Part shown: positions 10,764 through 22,382 of the stretch, piece by piece | Layout: the number at the start of each line of letters is the position of its first letter | Numbering within the stretch: the first letter of the stretch is position 1 | Source of the DNA: Tetraselmis striata | Lineage: Eukaryota > Chlorophyta > Chlorodendrophyceae > Chlorodendrales > Chlorodendraceae | DNA length: 64,000 nucleotides | Direction of reading: 5' to 3' | NCBI GenBank assembly: GCA_006384855.1 | Contig: VCJN01000962.1 | Span: forward strand, 1 to 64,000 | Notes under the pieces: model-generated | Told to the model about the DNA's origin: nothing | What the model saw: the letters and a program-made list of their open reading frames with translations, nothing else | Databases searched by the model: none | Program-made: the position numbers and the translations under genes

Positions 10764-12221
10764 AATTACATGAGCTAGCTGCAGAAGGCGATATCGGAAA
10801 TCACCAAAATAAAAGGCAATCAGAAAGGTCCTCTACATCGACTGCGGGGTGGAAGCAGTAACATGAGAAGACGCAGAGTGGGCACGAGCACACGCATCAG
10901 ACTTGGCCATCTGCACACCGGCAGAGAGAATGCCGCCCAGGGTACCATGCACGCAAGCCGAGACCCGCTGCAACAGCCCCCGCCGTGTGCGCGACAGGTG
11001 ACGGCGGAACTCAGCAGGTTGGCCGGCGACAAAGTTTCGAAGTGCCTGAACGGATTGACCACGAAGAAAGCAAGAGGTCGGGGCGGAAGGACCGCCAGGG
11101 AAGTTGCGCACAGCCAACAGCACCGCGAAGATGTAGACCACAGTCAAAGCGGACTTCCCGAGTCGGCCGCGGTCCTCAACCACAAAAGGGTAGTACCGGT
11201 GAACACCATGCACTGGGGCGGAAGACGCCCGGTCCGCTGCCAACTTAGCATGCTCCGCCTCGGTCGCCGCGATTCCCGGGATGCACCAGCGGGGGTCGTT
11301 GCTCCAAGTGGGGGTCGTGGAGGACACGCACGCGAAGTCGATCATGTAATCGCACGCTGCCCCTCCCCACCCCGCCAGCGTCAGGTCCGACGGCCGCGAG
11401 CGGTCCGCTGGGCGCAGCCCACTCGTCTCAAGGGTCAAGTCGCCGGCTCCCGAGCGGTCCCGGTCAAGCACCGCCCCCGCATCGATTGCCACAGATGCCC
11501 ACAGATTCTTCAAAGCGGTATGCATGCGGTGCTTGTAGTTCGCTACGGGGCATATGGGTAGATGATCCACGATGAAATCCGTAGCGCTCCGGTTCGAGCC
11601 ATCCGTAGAGCGAAGCCATAAATAAGGGATCAATACCACACGTTGGGCCAGGGCAAGTGACAAGCGCGGAACCTCCGCGCGGGCAAAGGCCCAGTACCCG
11701 CGCAGCGGCGGCCGCATAAGCAGCATGGGGAATCTTGCGGGCGGATTCGTGATCCGACTGGAAAAGCGATAGGGAGCCCGGCCCGCACGCGCTGTACAGG
11801 CGCAGGGTATCAAGTCGCGAGGCCGCTGCACCAGTACGTTGGAAGCTGAGATCGAGGGCCACGAAGTCACGCAAGCGAATCGCACGGCTGAGGTGGCGTT
11901 GGACAACCATGGTCGTGGGTTGATCATCGGAGGTCGCACCCGAACCCGTACCCGAGGGCGGAGCAGTAGAACCTGGCAGCGATTCTGGGAGGGAAACAGT
12001 GGCTGCTGACGGAGGGTGTGCCACTAATTCGCCCGGCGACGGTATCTTCAGAGCTACAAAAGCGCATGTAGTAACGGTATTGGCAGTACTCGTACCACCG
12101 ATAGGAAGCAATTGCTGGGCAGCAGAGGCGGCCTCACCAGTACCAACTCCAAGAGGAGTGGCCGTAAAAGGAGATGTGGTGACGCGCAATCCTCCGCTAG
12201 TGCTCGTACCCGTACGGGTCG
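10764..12221 (-). mobile_element. LINE family 2, 5'-truncated copy (minus)
   Basis: The coding part runs from about 12231 down to 10833 and the 3' tail from 10832 to 10764. The tail (plus strand TTACATGAGCTAGCTGCAG, AAGGCGATATCGG) recurs at 24654-24704, 25354-25400, 41930-41958 and 59061-59113, always on the same strand. The element starts directly at the edge of the split-direct-repeat element at 12222, which suggests a 5' truncation at or insertion next to that terminus. Confidence 0.65.
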
Positions 12222-12231
12222 TTTCAATCAT
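10833..12231 (-). pseudogene. LINE family 2 C-terminal protein region
   Basis: Two overlapping frames are used (11464-12231, then 10833-11939), so at least one frameshift separates them. The first has LSRAIRLRDFVALDL and AAAARVLGLCPRGGSALV, the C-rich region usually found between reverse transcriptase and nuclease. The second has RPADRSRPSDLTLAGW, then DYMIDFACVS, EAEHAKLA, and YPFVVEDRGRLGKSA. The order D-x-T/I-D, E-x-x-K-like and (V/Y)PFVVE-x-x-G-x-xG matches the C-terminal nuclease-like part of algal LINE proteins. No reverse transcriptase remains. Confidence 0.55.
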
Positions 12232-12612
12232 GCATTCGAGTCTGGTTTTGCCAAAAAGGGTGCGGAGGCTGTTTTACACGGAAAAGCGCCATTTTATGGC
12301 TAGGAAGGTTCAGCGAAAGGGGAGGGAATGTCGGAGGAGGAGCCCGCAGGGCGGAGGCGGAAAACGGGAGGGCGCTGCCGAAGGCAGCGAGCTGGAAGAT
12401 GGCAGACGAGCTGCTGGTGGCTGTCCTAAGTAGCTCCCCGGCCGGGAGCGCAGGGCTCGCGGGCGATGGGGTAGCCCGTACCAAACCCCGATGGTAACGG
12501 CTTCAAACCACTACAGACCGTACGGGTCGCACTAGGACAGCTATAGTCCGTTAGGAAACCCCATAAACACGTTTAGATCATTTCAATCATGCATTCGAGT
12601 CTGGTTTTGCCA
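12222..12612. repeat. B2-A2-B1 terminal module of element A
   Basis: B copies (core CATGCATTCGAGTCTGG) lie at 12222-12253 and 12581-12612; between them sits A2 (12373-12581), which matches 14466-14652. The stretch 12254-12372 resembles 26800-26900 of element B (TTTTACACGGA, GGAGGGAATGT/GGCAGGAATGT), tying the two elements to one family. Confidence 0.75.
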
Positions 12613-14652
12613 GTTTACACGCGGTTCGTTTACGACTGCGAGCGTGGGCAGTCGGCAGGCGTGCCGACCAGACGAAGGCGGAAGATGTCTTGAGTTGTAG
12701 AGGGGTCTCGCGCCAAGAGGACCTCGATCGAGGCGCAGGCGCATCAGACGCGGGCGGGAGATGTTGACGCCGGCATGACATAGGCCGGACGTGTCGCGGA
12801 ATTAAAGCGCCGTCTCCCGACGGCGCCCTATAGCATTGGCTGCGCGCCTTGGTGGCGTGCGGCACGAGCCGGAACTGCAGGCCAGTAGAAGCAGCAGGGG
12901 TAGCAAAGCCCAAGTTGGCGACGAGCGCCCAGCAAAGCAGCGGCACAGGCACGAGTAGGACGAGTACAGCTGCGCGCACGAGCGCGCGAGCGCGCCGAGT
13001 ACAGTCAGGTGAAGTACTGGTGCACTGTACCCGATGCGATGATAACTCGTACCCTGTACCTGTACTGGCGATGCACGTTACGAGGGGTGGACACGCAACA
13101 ACTCGCGATGACAGCGATGTACTGCTGTCGTAATCACCAGCGGTGGTTGTTTCGCCCCCTTGCGCGAAGAGCGGCGGGTGAAACGCACAACGCTGAGGGC
13201 GCGGAAATGTGGAACCCTGTGTGGTCGTGCCGTACCGGTTCAGGTGTGTCGGGGTCGGTTGTCGGCGACGTCGCAGAAGACCCGCCGACTCGGTTAGCTG
13301 TCGCCGTGGGTCTTTCTTCGCGGAGAGCGATGAGCCGACCGCCGTTGCTGCACCAACGACGGCTGCTGACCAACCCACAAAGCGTAGGCTTAGGATGATG
13401 CCACGAAACGCACAAGTCGCGTTAGGTGGCGGAGCTGTCCCCCGGCGGGCAGCTTGTGTTGTCACAGATGCGTTGCCGTGACGTTGGAAAACGGGTTGGC
13501 CGGCGTAGAGGCCCTTGTAGCCTATGCCGGCCCGTAACGATGCCAATTATGTCGGAGCGAGGGTGACGACGAGGCGGCCGCTGCTGCTGCACCAGCGACG
13601 GCCGCCGAAGTCCCAAACCCAGAGTTGGCCAAGGGTAGTTACGTACACCACGAGACGCCAGGCACGCCAGGTGGTAGAGCTGCCCCCCGGCGGGCAGCTG
13701 CAGGTTGTCGTGGTCCTTGTGACGACGACGTTGGAGTAGGAGACGTCGGAGACGCATCGGCACGGGCCGCACAAACGCCTCCCACTGCGACCACAGCAAA
13801 CGTTGCTGAAGCGTCATTGGGGCGAGGGCAACGAGCCCTCTCAAAACACCGGCGCGTGAGCGGCGCCACCCATGTAACAAGCCAATTACGCGAGTAGTTC
13901 CGGAAAACCACAGCATGTAACGACCGTTGATGCCACGGCGCCCTGCTGCGAGGACACGGGGACTGGGTTGTAGTGTCTTGCGGGACAACAAGTGGTCGCC
14001 CCGACGACACGGACGTCCTCCTCCGTCCGCGCCGATTTGTTGCGGTGGGCGTAGTTGTCGTCGTTGACAACCGTGACGAGCAGCGGCCATGGTGCCGAGC
14101 GCGTCCACCTCACCTAAACCTCAAGAGTTGACTACTGCGAGAGGGCGCTCCACTGCGGGAGCCCCGAAGGTCTGTATTGCGACTCGACTTCGGGTGTTGA
14201 GGTTTAAACCCCCCCAACGGGGACCCCCCAGCTCCAATTCCTTGCCGTGCGCATCGCCATCCGAAAACGTCCCAGCTGAGCCAGGGCAAAAACGAAAAAC
14301 GACCTCGGGCGCACGAGTAGGGAAAACCACACTACCGAGGGGCTGTCTGTCGCTGCCTGATGTTGTAACGCATGTGCGCGGCACGACGACTCACTACCGG
14401 GTGGATGAACCTCGGTGCGGACTTGTTCAGCCTCAGTGACCCTCGCGCGCACAAGTACGCGAAGCCGCTGCCGAAGGCAGCGAGCTGGAAGATGTCCTAA
14501 GTAGCTCCCCGGCCGGGAGCGCAGGGCTCGCGGGCGATGGGGTAGCCCGTACCAAACCCCGATGGTAACGGCTTCAAACCACTACAGACCGTACGGGTCG
14601 CACTAGGACAGCTATAGTCCGTTAGGAAACCCCATAAACACGTTTAGATCAT
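12222..14652 (-). mobile_element. Split-direct-repeat element A (PAT/TOC-like), looks non-autonomous
   Basis: Read on the minus strand the order is A1 (14652-14466), internal 1.85 kb, B1 (12612-12581), A2 (12581-12373), B2 (12253-12222). A1 and A2 share about 187 bp nearly identically, A2 having a 21-bp insertion; B1 and B2 are identical over 32 bp. A1-internal-B1A2B2 is the arrangement of PAT-like DIRS-order elements such as Chlamydomonas TOC1. No recombinase or reverse transcriptase is recognisable inside, only degenerate internal repeats (13332-13540 resembles 13567-13780). Near-identity of the A copies suggests a fairly recent insertion. A related element lies at 26774-30500. Confidence 0.75.
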
Positions 14653-15828
14653 AGTACCAGCTGCTGGATCCGATGCAGCGGTGGTCGTAGCATTACTGAC
14701 CGTAAGTAACTCGAAGATCTCGTGGGCGTGCCCATACGCCGCGCGTGAGGATTAATACAACTCCGTGATTTTAAGCGATTACGATGACTACTCGCGAGCC
14801 GCAACCGTAAATTCGTACCGGGTACCCGTACGATTATTTGCGGTTACGGCCGAATAAATAAATGAAATGCAGCCTTATTTGCCCTTCCTTCGCACTTGAC
14901 TCCTTGGCCGCCTGCTTTACCCTTGGTTTCATGCTTACTTATCTCTCTCTCTTAGTATTGCTGGTAGTACGGGTAATTTGCACTTCGTTTTTACATCAGG
15001 GCTTTAACATATGCGCACTACAAACAGAACTAGCAGCAACCATGAAAGGTTGCCAGCAAAAGAGAGACATAAGCCTAAACCAAGGTCGAGCAGGAGGCCA
15101 GGGAGCCAAGAAACAAGGGAGAGCCAAGGGAACCACGAAGTCGCCTAGCTGCCAGGAACCAAAGGGACCACCGCCCCGGGGTAGGCCATCAGCCGCGGCG
15201 AGGACGCTTGCAGCCAATGACCCGGGTCATAGCAACACAGGCCGACGAGCGACGCGACGCTGGTACGGGTCACTGCTGGTACGGGTAACCTTGCACGATT
15301 GCTTTTCGCTCTGCTTGTAGTGCGCATATGTTGAGCAGCATAAGCGTAACGATGGGGATAACGCACAAGCACTGCTGATGTAAGACGAAAGAAGTAAATC
15401 CTTATTGTACCCCAACTACTGGTACTGCTATCCGTACTTCGCCATCAATCACAGACAGGAAGTCCTCACGCAGCCAGCAGTTCCTGCGCTACCCGTACCC
15501 GGTCCAGTTGATGCCGAGGCTGCGCTTGATGACTGGCACTCCGGAGTGGCGCTCTGATGTTGTGCCGCCGTGCGATTTTGGCACCACGTTATATAACACT
15601 ACCCAGCAGAACGCAATGGTGCGTCCAAGCGCGGGGGAAACCAGTCAGCCTCTGCTGCGGGCGTTCAGCGCGCAGTCTCTCGTCGGCCAGAGCTCCGTGC
15701 TCCTCGTTGCGCCGACAGGCAGCATTGCGCCCTCTGACCGGTCGGCGAACCCGCTGCGGCGCGTGTCCAGAAGCTGCGGCAACCTGCGCCTGGTTACGGA
15801 CGGTCGCATCGGGTATGGGGACAGGTTG
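14653..15828. other. Intergenic stretch with an inverted-repeat arm
   Basis: 15095-15290 is the inverted partner of 9540-9775. The plus frame 14862-15320 overlaps this repeat and shows no domain. 15508-15828 is open on the plus strand but unrecognised; it may be the 5' region of the gene that follows. Confidence 0.4.
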
Positions 15829-15871
15829 ATGCTCCCTGCTATTCTGGCGCTGGTCGCGCTGGTGGCTGCAG
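15829..15871 (+). other. Possible signal-peptide first exon
   Basis: ATG at 15829 opens MLPAILALVALVAA, a typical hydrophobic signal core, and is cut by CAG|GTGAGC at 15871/15872. It would make a good first exon for the gene that ends at 18060. A phase mismatch with the next confident exon (16268) means either a missed exon or a wrong guess. Confidence 0.35.
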
Positions 15872-16267
15872 GTGAGCCGGCGCGTCGCGGTCACGGAGCA
15901 CCCCACGACGCCCCGCCAATAATGCGACAAAGTAGTGTCGCGCGCCGGTCGGCCCGCGCTGCCTGGCAGTCGAAAACGTAGGCGTCCGTACCGGCGCGCG
16001 CGGATCGGCGTCACCAGCTTCCGAAGTGCACCCCACCCCTCGCAATATCCATCGAACATGCAAAATCTCGTGAGGAAACGCCCCGCTGACCACATATTCT
16101 GGGAAGGGGGAAAGTGGCACACACCAGCGGGGAAGGGTGAGGGGGGCCGAGCACCACGCTGATTCGGAGCGTCGCGTATTCCGCGGCCGATTGCGGCTTG
16201 CACCTTCCGGAGTGGCTGGCGGGTTGGATAAAGCCCCCTCCTCACACACCTTTTGGCTGTGTCACAG

Positions 16268-17090
16268 CTCTCTGCGTGTGCTTCGTGGGTCCAGGGCTGT
16301 ACGTCAGCAGGTGAGCGGCTCCTTCCCAGCTTGGCCTGACCGTCCTGCTCACAAACCAGCTCCCTAACTGTTGCACTGATGATTGCACTGTGTTCCGCGC
16401 TTCAGAGCTACTACAGCATTCCCACGATCCGCAACCGCAAACGACACCGCAAAGCGCTCCAGGTTGCCCAGCACATCCGGCAGCTTGCCCCCACCTGGGC
16501 CACCGCGCCGATGGATGGCTGTGACCGCACTGACCTGGGCATGTCTCTGGAAATCTATGCGCAGGCCTGCCTCCCTGTTGCTATCTGCAAATGTTTTGAC
16601 AGCCACTGAGGGAAGTCGCAAAGCGAAGCATCAGGTGACTCCAATGACCTGGTGGCAGGCCACCAGCTTGCTTGACCCCAGCATCTGCGCACCTGCAGAC
16701 AAGCATGCGCCTTCAGCCTCCGGAATCAGTGCCTTGATTGATTGCAGAAGCGTCCGGAGCCCATTGAGTACGAGGACGACGACATCGCCATTGCGGACCC
16801 AGATTCTCGCGAAAAGTAGGGCGGTGCCTGTCCTACTGCAGGGCTTCCTGGCATTGCGTGCCATGACCGGCCTATGCCGCAGCCATGCGTTCCAATACTG
16901 TTGCGCCTGTTGGCAGGCCACAGCGATTGGAGTGTAGGTGCGAGGCTGAGCAGCCGGCGCTCTGCGCTGAGGGAATTAAAACATCCATCGGTGTGCCGGC
17001 CACGCCCAGCTGCAGCATGCGGTATCCGTCTGGCTTCCTACGTGGCTTGAGCTGCGAGACTGGAGAGTGTTCCATATCCCTACTCATGCG

Positions 17091-17125
<35 letters not shown>

Positions 17126-18060
17126 CCCCACCCAGCCATGACCATGTGCCCAGCTGCGGGGGTCCTCCAGGAGCAGCGACACACCGTGGTGTGCGACCAG
17201 AAGAACATCGACCGATACTTCCAACGCACCCCGGTACGGCGCCCGCCCTCACTCCACCCGGCTTCCTGCGCCACACTGTACACCCGGCGTCCTGTGCCAC
17301 ACTGTGCACACGTTGTACGCCCTCAGCGCGGCTGCCGTACAGACAGCACCAGAAGTAATTGGCTTCACTGCCTGGATTGCGCCCCAGCACTGCGCCAATT
17401 CTGCTGCGGGGCCAGCCAGAAATGGTCCACCGAATGCGTAAGTGCGGTGCTGCTACGTATTCGGCGCCTCACTGCCCGGCGGGGTGCCCCACGGGGCGCG
17501 GTTGCAGGCCACAAAGTCCTACCGCCTGCGGGATAGGCTGGCGGGTGAGCCCTGCGAGGGGAAGCCAAACATCACTGCTACTGTCACATCAAGGTTCGAG
17601 CAGCCCCAAGACAGGGCGTACCCGCCCTATGTGTGACACTGCACCCTTTTTTTCTAGAGACTGTGCGGACGCGTCCGGGGTTGTCTGGGAGACCCGCAGA
17701 GCCAACTGTCTTGCGTCTGCACGCAGTCTGCTGATGAGTGTGCGCTTCATGAGGTAGGCCAGCGCGTTCCGGATGACCCGGCTGCTGACTCTTTTGCCGG
17801 GTCGCACTGCCGCGTACCGGGGCAGGTCCAGCCTGACCCGCATCTACCGGCAGCGGAAAACGCGGCAGTCGCTCCTGGAAATGGTGCCCATGCTGGCGGC
17901 CATGCCTATCCTGGCGCCCCTGTGGAACACCTCCCGAGAGGATGTCTTCTACACGCGTAGCAACATGTGGCGGCTGCGGTACGCCGCCGCCTCGATACGC
18001 TGCATGGCGAGGCCCAAACCTGTGCACATGGCCAGCGAAGCACTCTGGCAGGCGCCCTGA
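16268..18060 (+). CDS. Unknown multi-exon gene, 3' part
   Basis: I do not recognise the product. Exons with matching splice phases: 16268-16310, 16406-16462, 16748-16815, then after an unresolved gap 17171-17233, 17327-17354, 17388-17437, 17508-17544, 17594-17630, 17658-17753 and 17826-18060 (stop TGA). The last seven keep one frame over 546 nt. The acceptor at 17657 has a strong pyrimidine tract and the donor at 17438 is GTAAGT. Visible features: a basic run RNRKRHRKALQ followed by an acidic EYEDDDIAIADPD, a Cys-containing QFCCGASQKWSTEC, and a C-terminal RYAAASIRCMARPKPVHM. The poly(C) run at about 17091-17123 falls in the intron before 17171. The minus strand also has open frames here (for example 17589-17843), but they lack coherent splice signals. 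It could also be the upstream part of the GT29 gene, but the stop at 18058 argues against that. Confidence 0.5.
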
Positions 18061-18569
18061 TTAGCATTGAAATATCCTCACCTCATCAACACCTACATTG
18101 GGTTTGCATGTCACACAAAATTACCAACTGTTTCGCACCACGGAGTCGGAGCTTCCGTGCTGTAATGGCGATGTATTCTGATAGATTTCAAGATGAATAA
18201 CACCACTACCTACTCATACCGACACAAAGGGTGGTGACGGTACTTACCATAACACCGTGGGGGTGTTGTTGTTGTTGGGGGTGTTGCTGTTGTTGTACAT
18301 ATACAAATGACTGAGGTACTATCCTTAACTTGGAAGCTATTGCGGATCTCTTCTAGCAGGGAGCGAGGTGGGGGGGGGGGGGGTAAATGTGGATTGAAGC
18401 ATTCACGCATGTTCCCTGGTACGGATTACGTCCATATCTCTCCCCCCCCCCCCCCCCCCCCTTTCTGCCAGTGTTCCCACCATCTAAGGCCACCTGCATT
18501 CACGCAGCGTTTTGCCAAGCTTCGAACTGACCGACCCGTGCGCCTTTCTCCACATGTTGCCCGCCGCAG
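18061..18569. other. Intergenic or intron stretch with GTT repeats and poly(G)/poly(C) runs
   Basis: It holds a GTTGTTG-rich patch (18260-18300), a poly(G) run near 18370 and a poly(C) run near 18441-18461 that probably lies in the intron before the first recognised GT29 exon. The missing N-terminal exon(s) and membrane anchor of the GT29 protein are expected here or upstream. Confidence 0.35.
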
Positions 18570-19067
18570 GGGCTGGCGGAATAACGGCAAGCCGCTGCAC
18601 GCCGAACCGTTCGATAAGGAGACGGAGGCGTACTTTCCCGCCGAGGCGCCAGGCGTGCTTTTCGACAGCTGCGCCGTCATGGGCAACAGCGGCAGCCTCC
18701 TCTGGCAGCGCAAGGTGCGATGCTTTCGCATGAGCCGCACCGCCTGTGGTGTTGCGGTTGCCGGCGCTGCTACCTTGCGCTTGCGCGAGCGAGGGTGTGT
18801 GTGTGTGTGTGTGTGTGCATACAAATATATACCGGGTACATACCATGCTACTAGTATATAATATTATATAGTATATTATATTATATTATACTATATTATA
18901 TTACACTATATAATATATAATATATATTATATAGTATAATATAATATTATATTATATTATACTATATAATATATATATATTATATACTATATAATATATA
19001 TAATATATATATTATATACTATATAATATATATATATATATATATACATTATATACTATATATTATA

Positions 19068-19109
<42 letters not shown>

Positions 19110-22100
19110 CCCATACATTTGTGTATATATAGATGTATATATATAGATAAAGATACATATCTATATATCTTATCCGGCGAATTCGCGATGAGCATCGGCG
19201 CTGTAAATGAACGCCCCCCAAAATGGCAACTCCGCAGCCAGAATAAGGTTCAGTAAAAATAGCCCGATTCTGCAATCAGATGACACCCCCCCATATCCAC
19301 CACAATTTTCGGAACCCCCTACGCATATAATTATTCATTTACCAATCCAGAAGTGTTTCGACGCTTCTGCTGTTGCCTGGGGCTTCGCCGCCTGCTCCGC
19401 CAAGGGCGCTCACTGTGGATGCGCACACCTGGCTACATCTGCAGGGTGAAGAGATTGACGGACACTCTGCTGTCATCCGAACCAACCAGGTAAACAGGAG
19501 CCAAGCCGACTGGGCCCACCCTCATCAAAGCGAACGGATTTCTGCACACCTGTGTTTACTTTGTTACTTGACACCGACCTGCCTGGAAAGTGAGTCAGGC
19601 GGGAATTGCGTCATTTTGCTTCTCATTATTTGCGGCCATAGCAGATCAACATCGCAACTACAACCGGAGATGCTTGCTCAAATTAAACAAAGAGATAGAC
19701 ACCCCATCTTTGGCATGTGCCGTGCGTGCGTAGCGGCACACGCTGACCCCATCGCCTGGCCGGCCGCAGGCGCCCACCAATGCCCGCGTGGCGCCGTTTG
19801 TGGGCCGCCGCACCGACGTGCGGGTGCTGAACCGGCACTGGTCGCGCCGGTACGCCACCACATCACGGGCACTGCTGGACGTGGAGGAACCCGGGCTGCT
19901 GCTCATTCCGTCGCGGGCAGCCACCAAGTGAGTGCTGCCGCAGCGCATGTGCCCGCTGCTTGCTGCCATTCCTCCGCCTCAAGCAGCCTTCATATGGAAG
20001 GGAGACAGCGCCGGCCGCGGCTGTTTTGGTGGAGTGTGTGAACGAAGGGAGCGTTGCGTTTGACCTGCGGAGGAGGGGGGGAGCGAGGGGGTTCATAAGA
20101 CTCTGTAGGTCACATAGATTTGGGTGCCATCGCACCTATAATAACCGTATAATATGAGCTTCAAATTGGGCTTGCTGGCAAACATATAAGAACGTCCGCG
20201 TCGGTTGCGCTACTGTTGCGCCTACGCCCGGCCTCTGGCAGGTATGCACTTCCTCATCCGCGGCGTTCCTCTTACCAAATCGGCGCCCGTGTTTTTTGGC
20301 ACAGCGAGCCCAATAGACAATTGTCACTTCGAGCTGCAAGCGAGCGGCATTGTTGGGTCGGTATCCGAGCGACCCCTGCAACACCGGGTCCATAGTAACT
20401 GCCAGATGGGTACCGACACATGTAGGTTAACAGCCCCGCCTTTATATGGGGTCGCACCCTGAACATTCGCCGTAGGCCCGCTTATCTTTCGTGTACAGTT
20501 GGCCTTTGTCAGGTAGGGCAGGTTCACGCTTGCAGTGTTCTTATCAAAGTGTCAGCACACGTACAGCAGGTCAAGCCATCATGCACCTGCTGGCGATCTG
20601 CCTGCTTTCACCCACCGCACAGCATTCTGCTAGGTCGTGTGCGATGCCTCGGTAGGCGTGCCTAGCCAGGTTGGCGAACGGTGCGGGATCCATGCAGGCA
20701 TTGCCACTGTAAAGGGAGGGGGGCATGCACGCTGACCGGGGTTGCGCACAGCAGCACAAGTGGAGTCCCGGTTGAATTGGCACGTGTGCGCCATCGAACA
20801 GGAACATCAACGAGTTTGGGGAGGCTTCGCGGTCCGTGCACAGCAACAAGACCTTCCTCTTCCCGACGACGCAGATGGTCCTGGCGAGCTCATCACTGGT
20901 GGAGCACGCCAGGTCGGCATCTTGGCTTCTTCCCGAATCCATATGTGGTGTCCCACGTGAACTGTCTGCCTCGCCCCTGCGACTGCCCCGAACTGCTGCT
21001 GCTGGTGCCGGCTAGGACTAACCCCCTCGACAGAATTCACATCATTGGCCACGAGAAACAGCGCACACCGTCGGGCAAACCAGACAACATACGCGGGCAT
21101 GGGGGTGCGCACTAAATGGCAATGAGCGAAACGAGTACGCGGTTTCTGTTTCGCAGGCTTGCCATCAAGCTGGGGAGTGGGCTCGAGTACAACGGCGGGA
21201 ATTCGCCATCCAGCGGCCTGGTGTCTGTGCTCCTGGGCTTGCAAATGTGCAAAAAGGTCGATGTGTACGGCTTCTCCCTTCGGGTGAGCCTACACCCCTC
21301 CCCCTCTCCCCCACCCAACTCACCCACCTCTTGTTTTGCCCCTGACGCACGCCACTACATCCTGCAAAGTTCATGCAAGACACCAATGGCCGGAACAGGG
21401 CAACGCTGCTCAGTCAGATGCGGCTATTGGCGCCACATGCTTGGTCGGGTCTTGGCCTGCCGTGCCTGACCTGAACTGTGTATTCTTTGTGTTACCCGCG
21501 CGCACGGGCAGAATTGCATCGGCAAGAAGTGTCCGAAGTATCACTACTTCAATTCGAAAGAAGTGAGCTGCGTGGCCGCCACTGCCTGCACGCTTTGCGC
21601 CAATGGGCACCACCTGCATCCCGCCTGTCACTGCTGTTGACGAAAGAGCGTCAGGTGTCGACGTGACGCCACAGCATTGCAAGCTCTGAGAGACGTGACT
21701 GGCGGCGTGTGCAGGTTCCCGATCGAGTGCGCACGATGTCCTTCGTGGGACATCAGTACGACGCCGAGGGGATGATCATTAAGGTCACGCTCGCCCGCTG
21801 CCGTGCACTCGCCGCCACTGCAGGGGGCATCGACACTAGGAATGTGCAGCGCCACTAGGACTGTCTCCTGATGTCGCCGAATCGCGCCTGGCCATGTGTT
21901 GCGCAGGCACTACATGTACTGGGCGCGGTATGCCTGATGCCTCCTCCGTCAGAGCTTGGCCCCTGCGGCTCCCGCTTCAATGGTCTTGTCAGCACGGTGC
22001 GCTGCCACCGCAGCCAAGCTCAACAGCCTTGGCGGTATGGCGGTGGGGATGTTCGCGCACTGCCGTGCCCGCCCGAGTCTGACCGGTAACCCGCGCGTGC

Positions 22101-22382
22101 GGCACGCAGGATGGAAGCGCCGAGCGGCTGCTCCAACCAGAGGGCATTCAGAAGCTCCTGGCCGAGCCAAAGGCCAGCCGCGGTGCCGGCAGGAGGCGGC
22201 CCGGCGCTCAGAGGCCTGTCAGAGGGTGAGTCTGGCCCCCGGCGGTGGCGGACCCCACTTGCAACTGACTGCAGCTTAGGTTCCGATCACCGACGGAACG
22301 CGTGAATGTGGTGGTTGAGCGGAGCTCAGCCACATTGCTTCAACTCATCTTATCCTTGGCATGGCTCCCGGTGAAACATTAG
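18570..22382 (+). CDS. Sialyltransferase-like glycosyltransferase, family GT29 (5' end not resolved)
   Basis: Exons 18570-18714, 19445-19489, 19770-19927, 20802-20912, 21157-21283, 21512-21562, 21715-21783, 21907-21927, 22110-22225 and 22280-22382 (stop TAG) keep one frame (314 residues after the first completed codon). GT29 landmarks in order: the L motif CAVMGNSGSLL then GEEIDGHSAVIRTNQ; NARVAPFVGRRTDV (the usual N-APV-G block); the S motif SSGLVSVLLGLQMCKKVDVYGF; KYHYF; and the VS motif HQYDAE (H-x4-E), followed by ALHVLGA. GT29 enzymes sit in the Golgi as type II membrane proteins and transfer sialic acid or Kdo-like sugars from CMP-sugar donors; in algae the actual donor and acceptor are unknown. 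The last two exons are the least certain: without the 21928-22109 intron the frame stops at 22089. Intron 1 (18715-19444) is filled with TA repeats. Confidence 0.8.
18797..18820 (+). repeat. (GT)n microsatellite in GT29 intron
   Basis: About 11 GT units sit directly inside the first recognised intron, downstream of the donor at 18715. Confidence 0.8.
18846..19175. repeat. TA-rich self-complementary repeat array in GT29 intron
   Basis: About 330 bp built from TATAT, ATATTATA and TATACTATA words. Most words are their own reverse complement, so either strand could form long hairpins. It contrasts sharply with the GC-rich exons on both sides. Confidence 0.85.

Noticed and set aside
12587-13546. 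319-codon minus frame inside element A as a host gene
   Set aside because: It begins in the element's internal repeats, ends inside the B1 terminal repeat and shows no domain; low-complexity, high-GC composition explains its length.
20742-20960. Separate small plus-strand ORF
   Set aside because: Another frame over the same bases carries the GT29 exon with matching phase on both sides.
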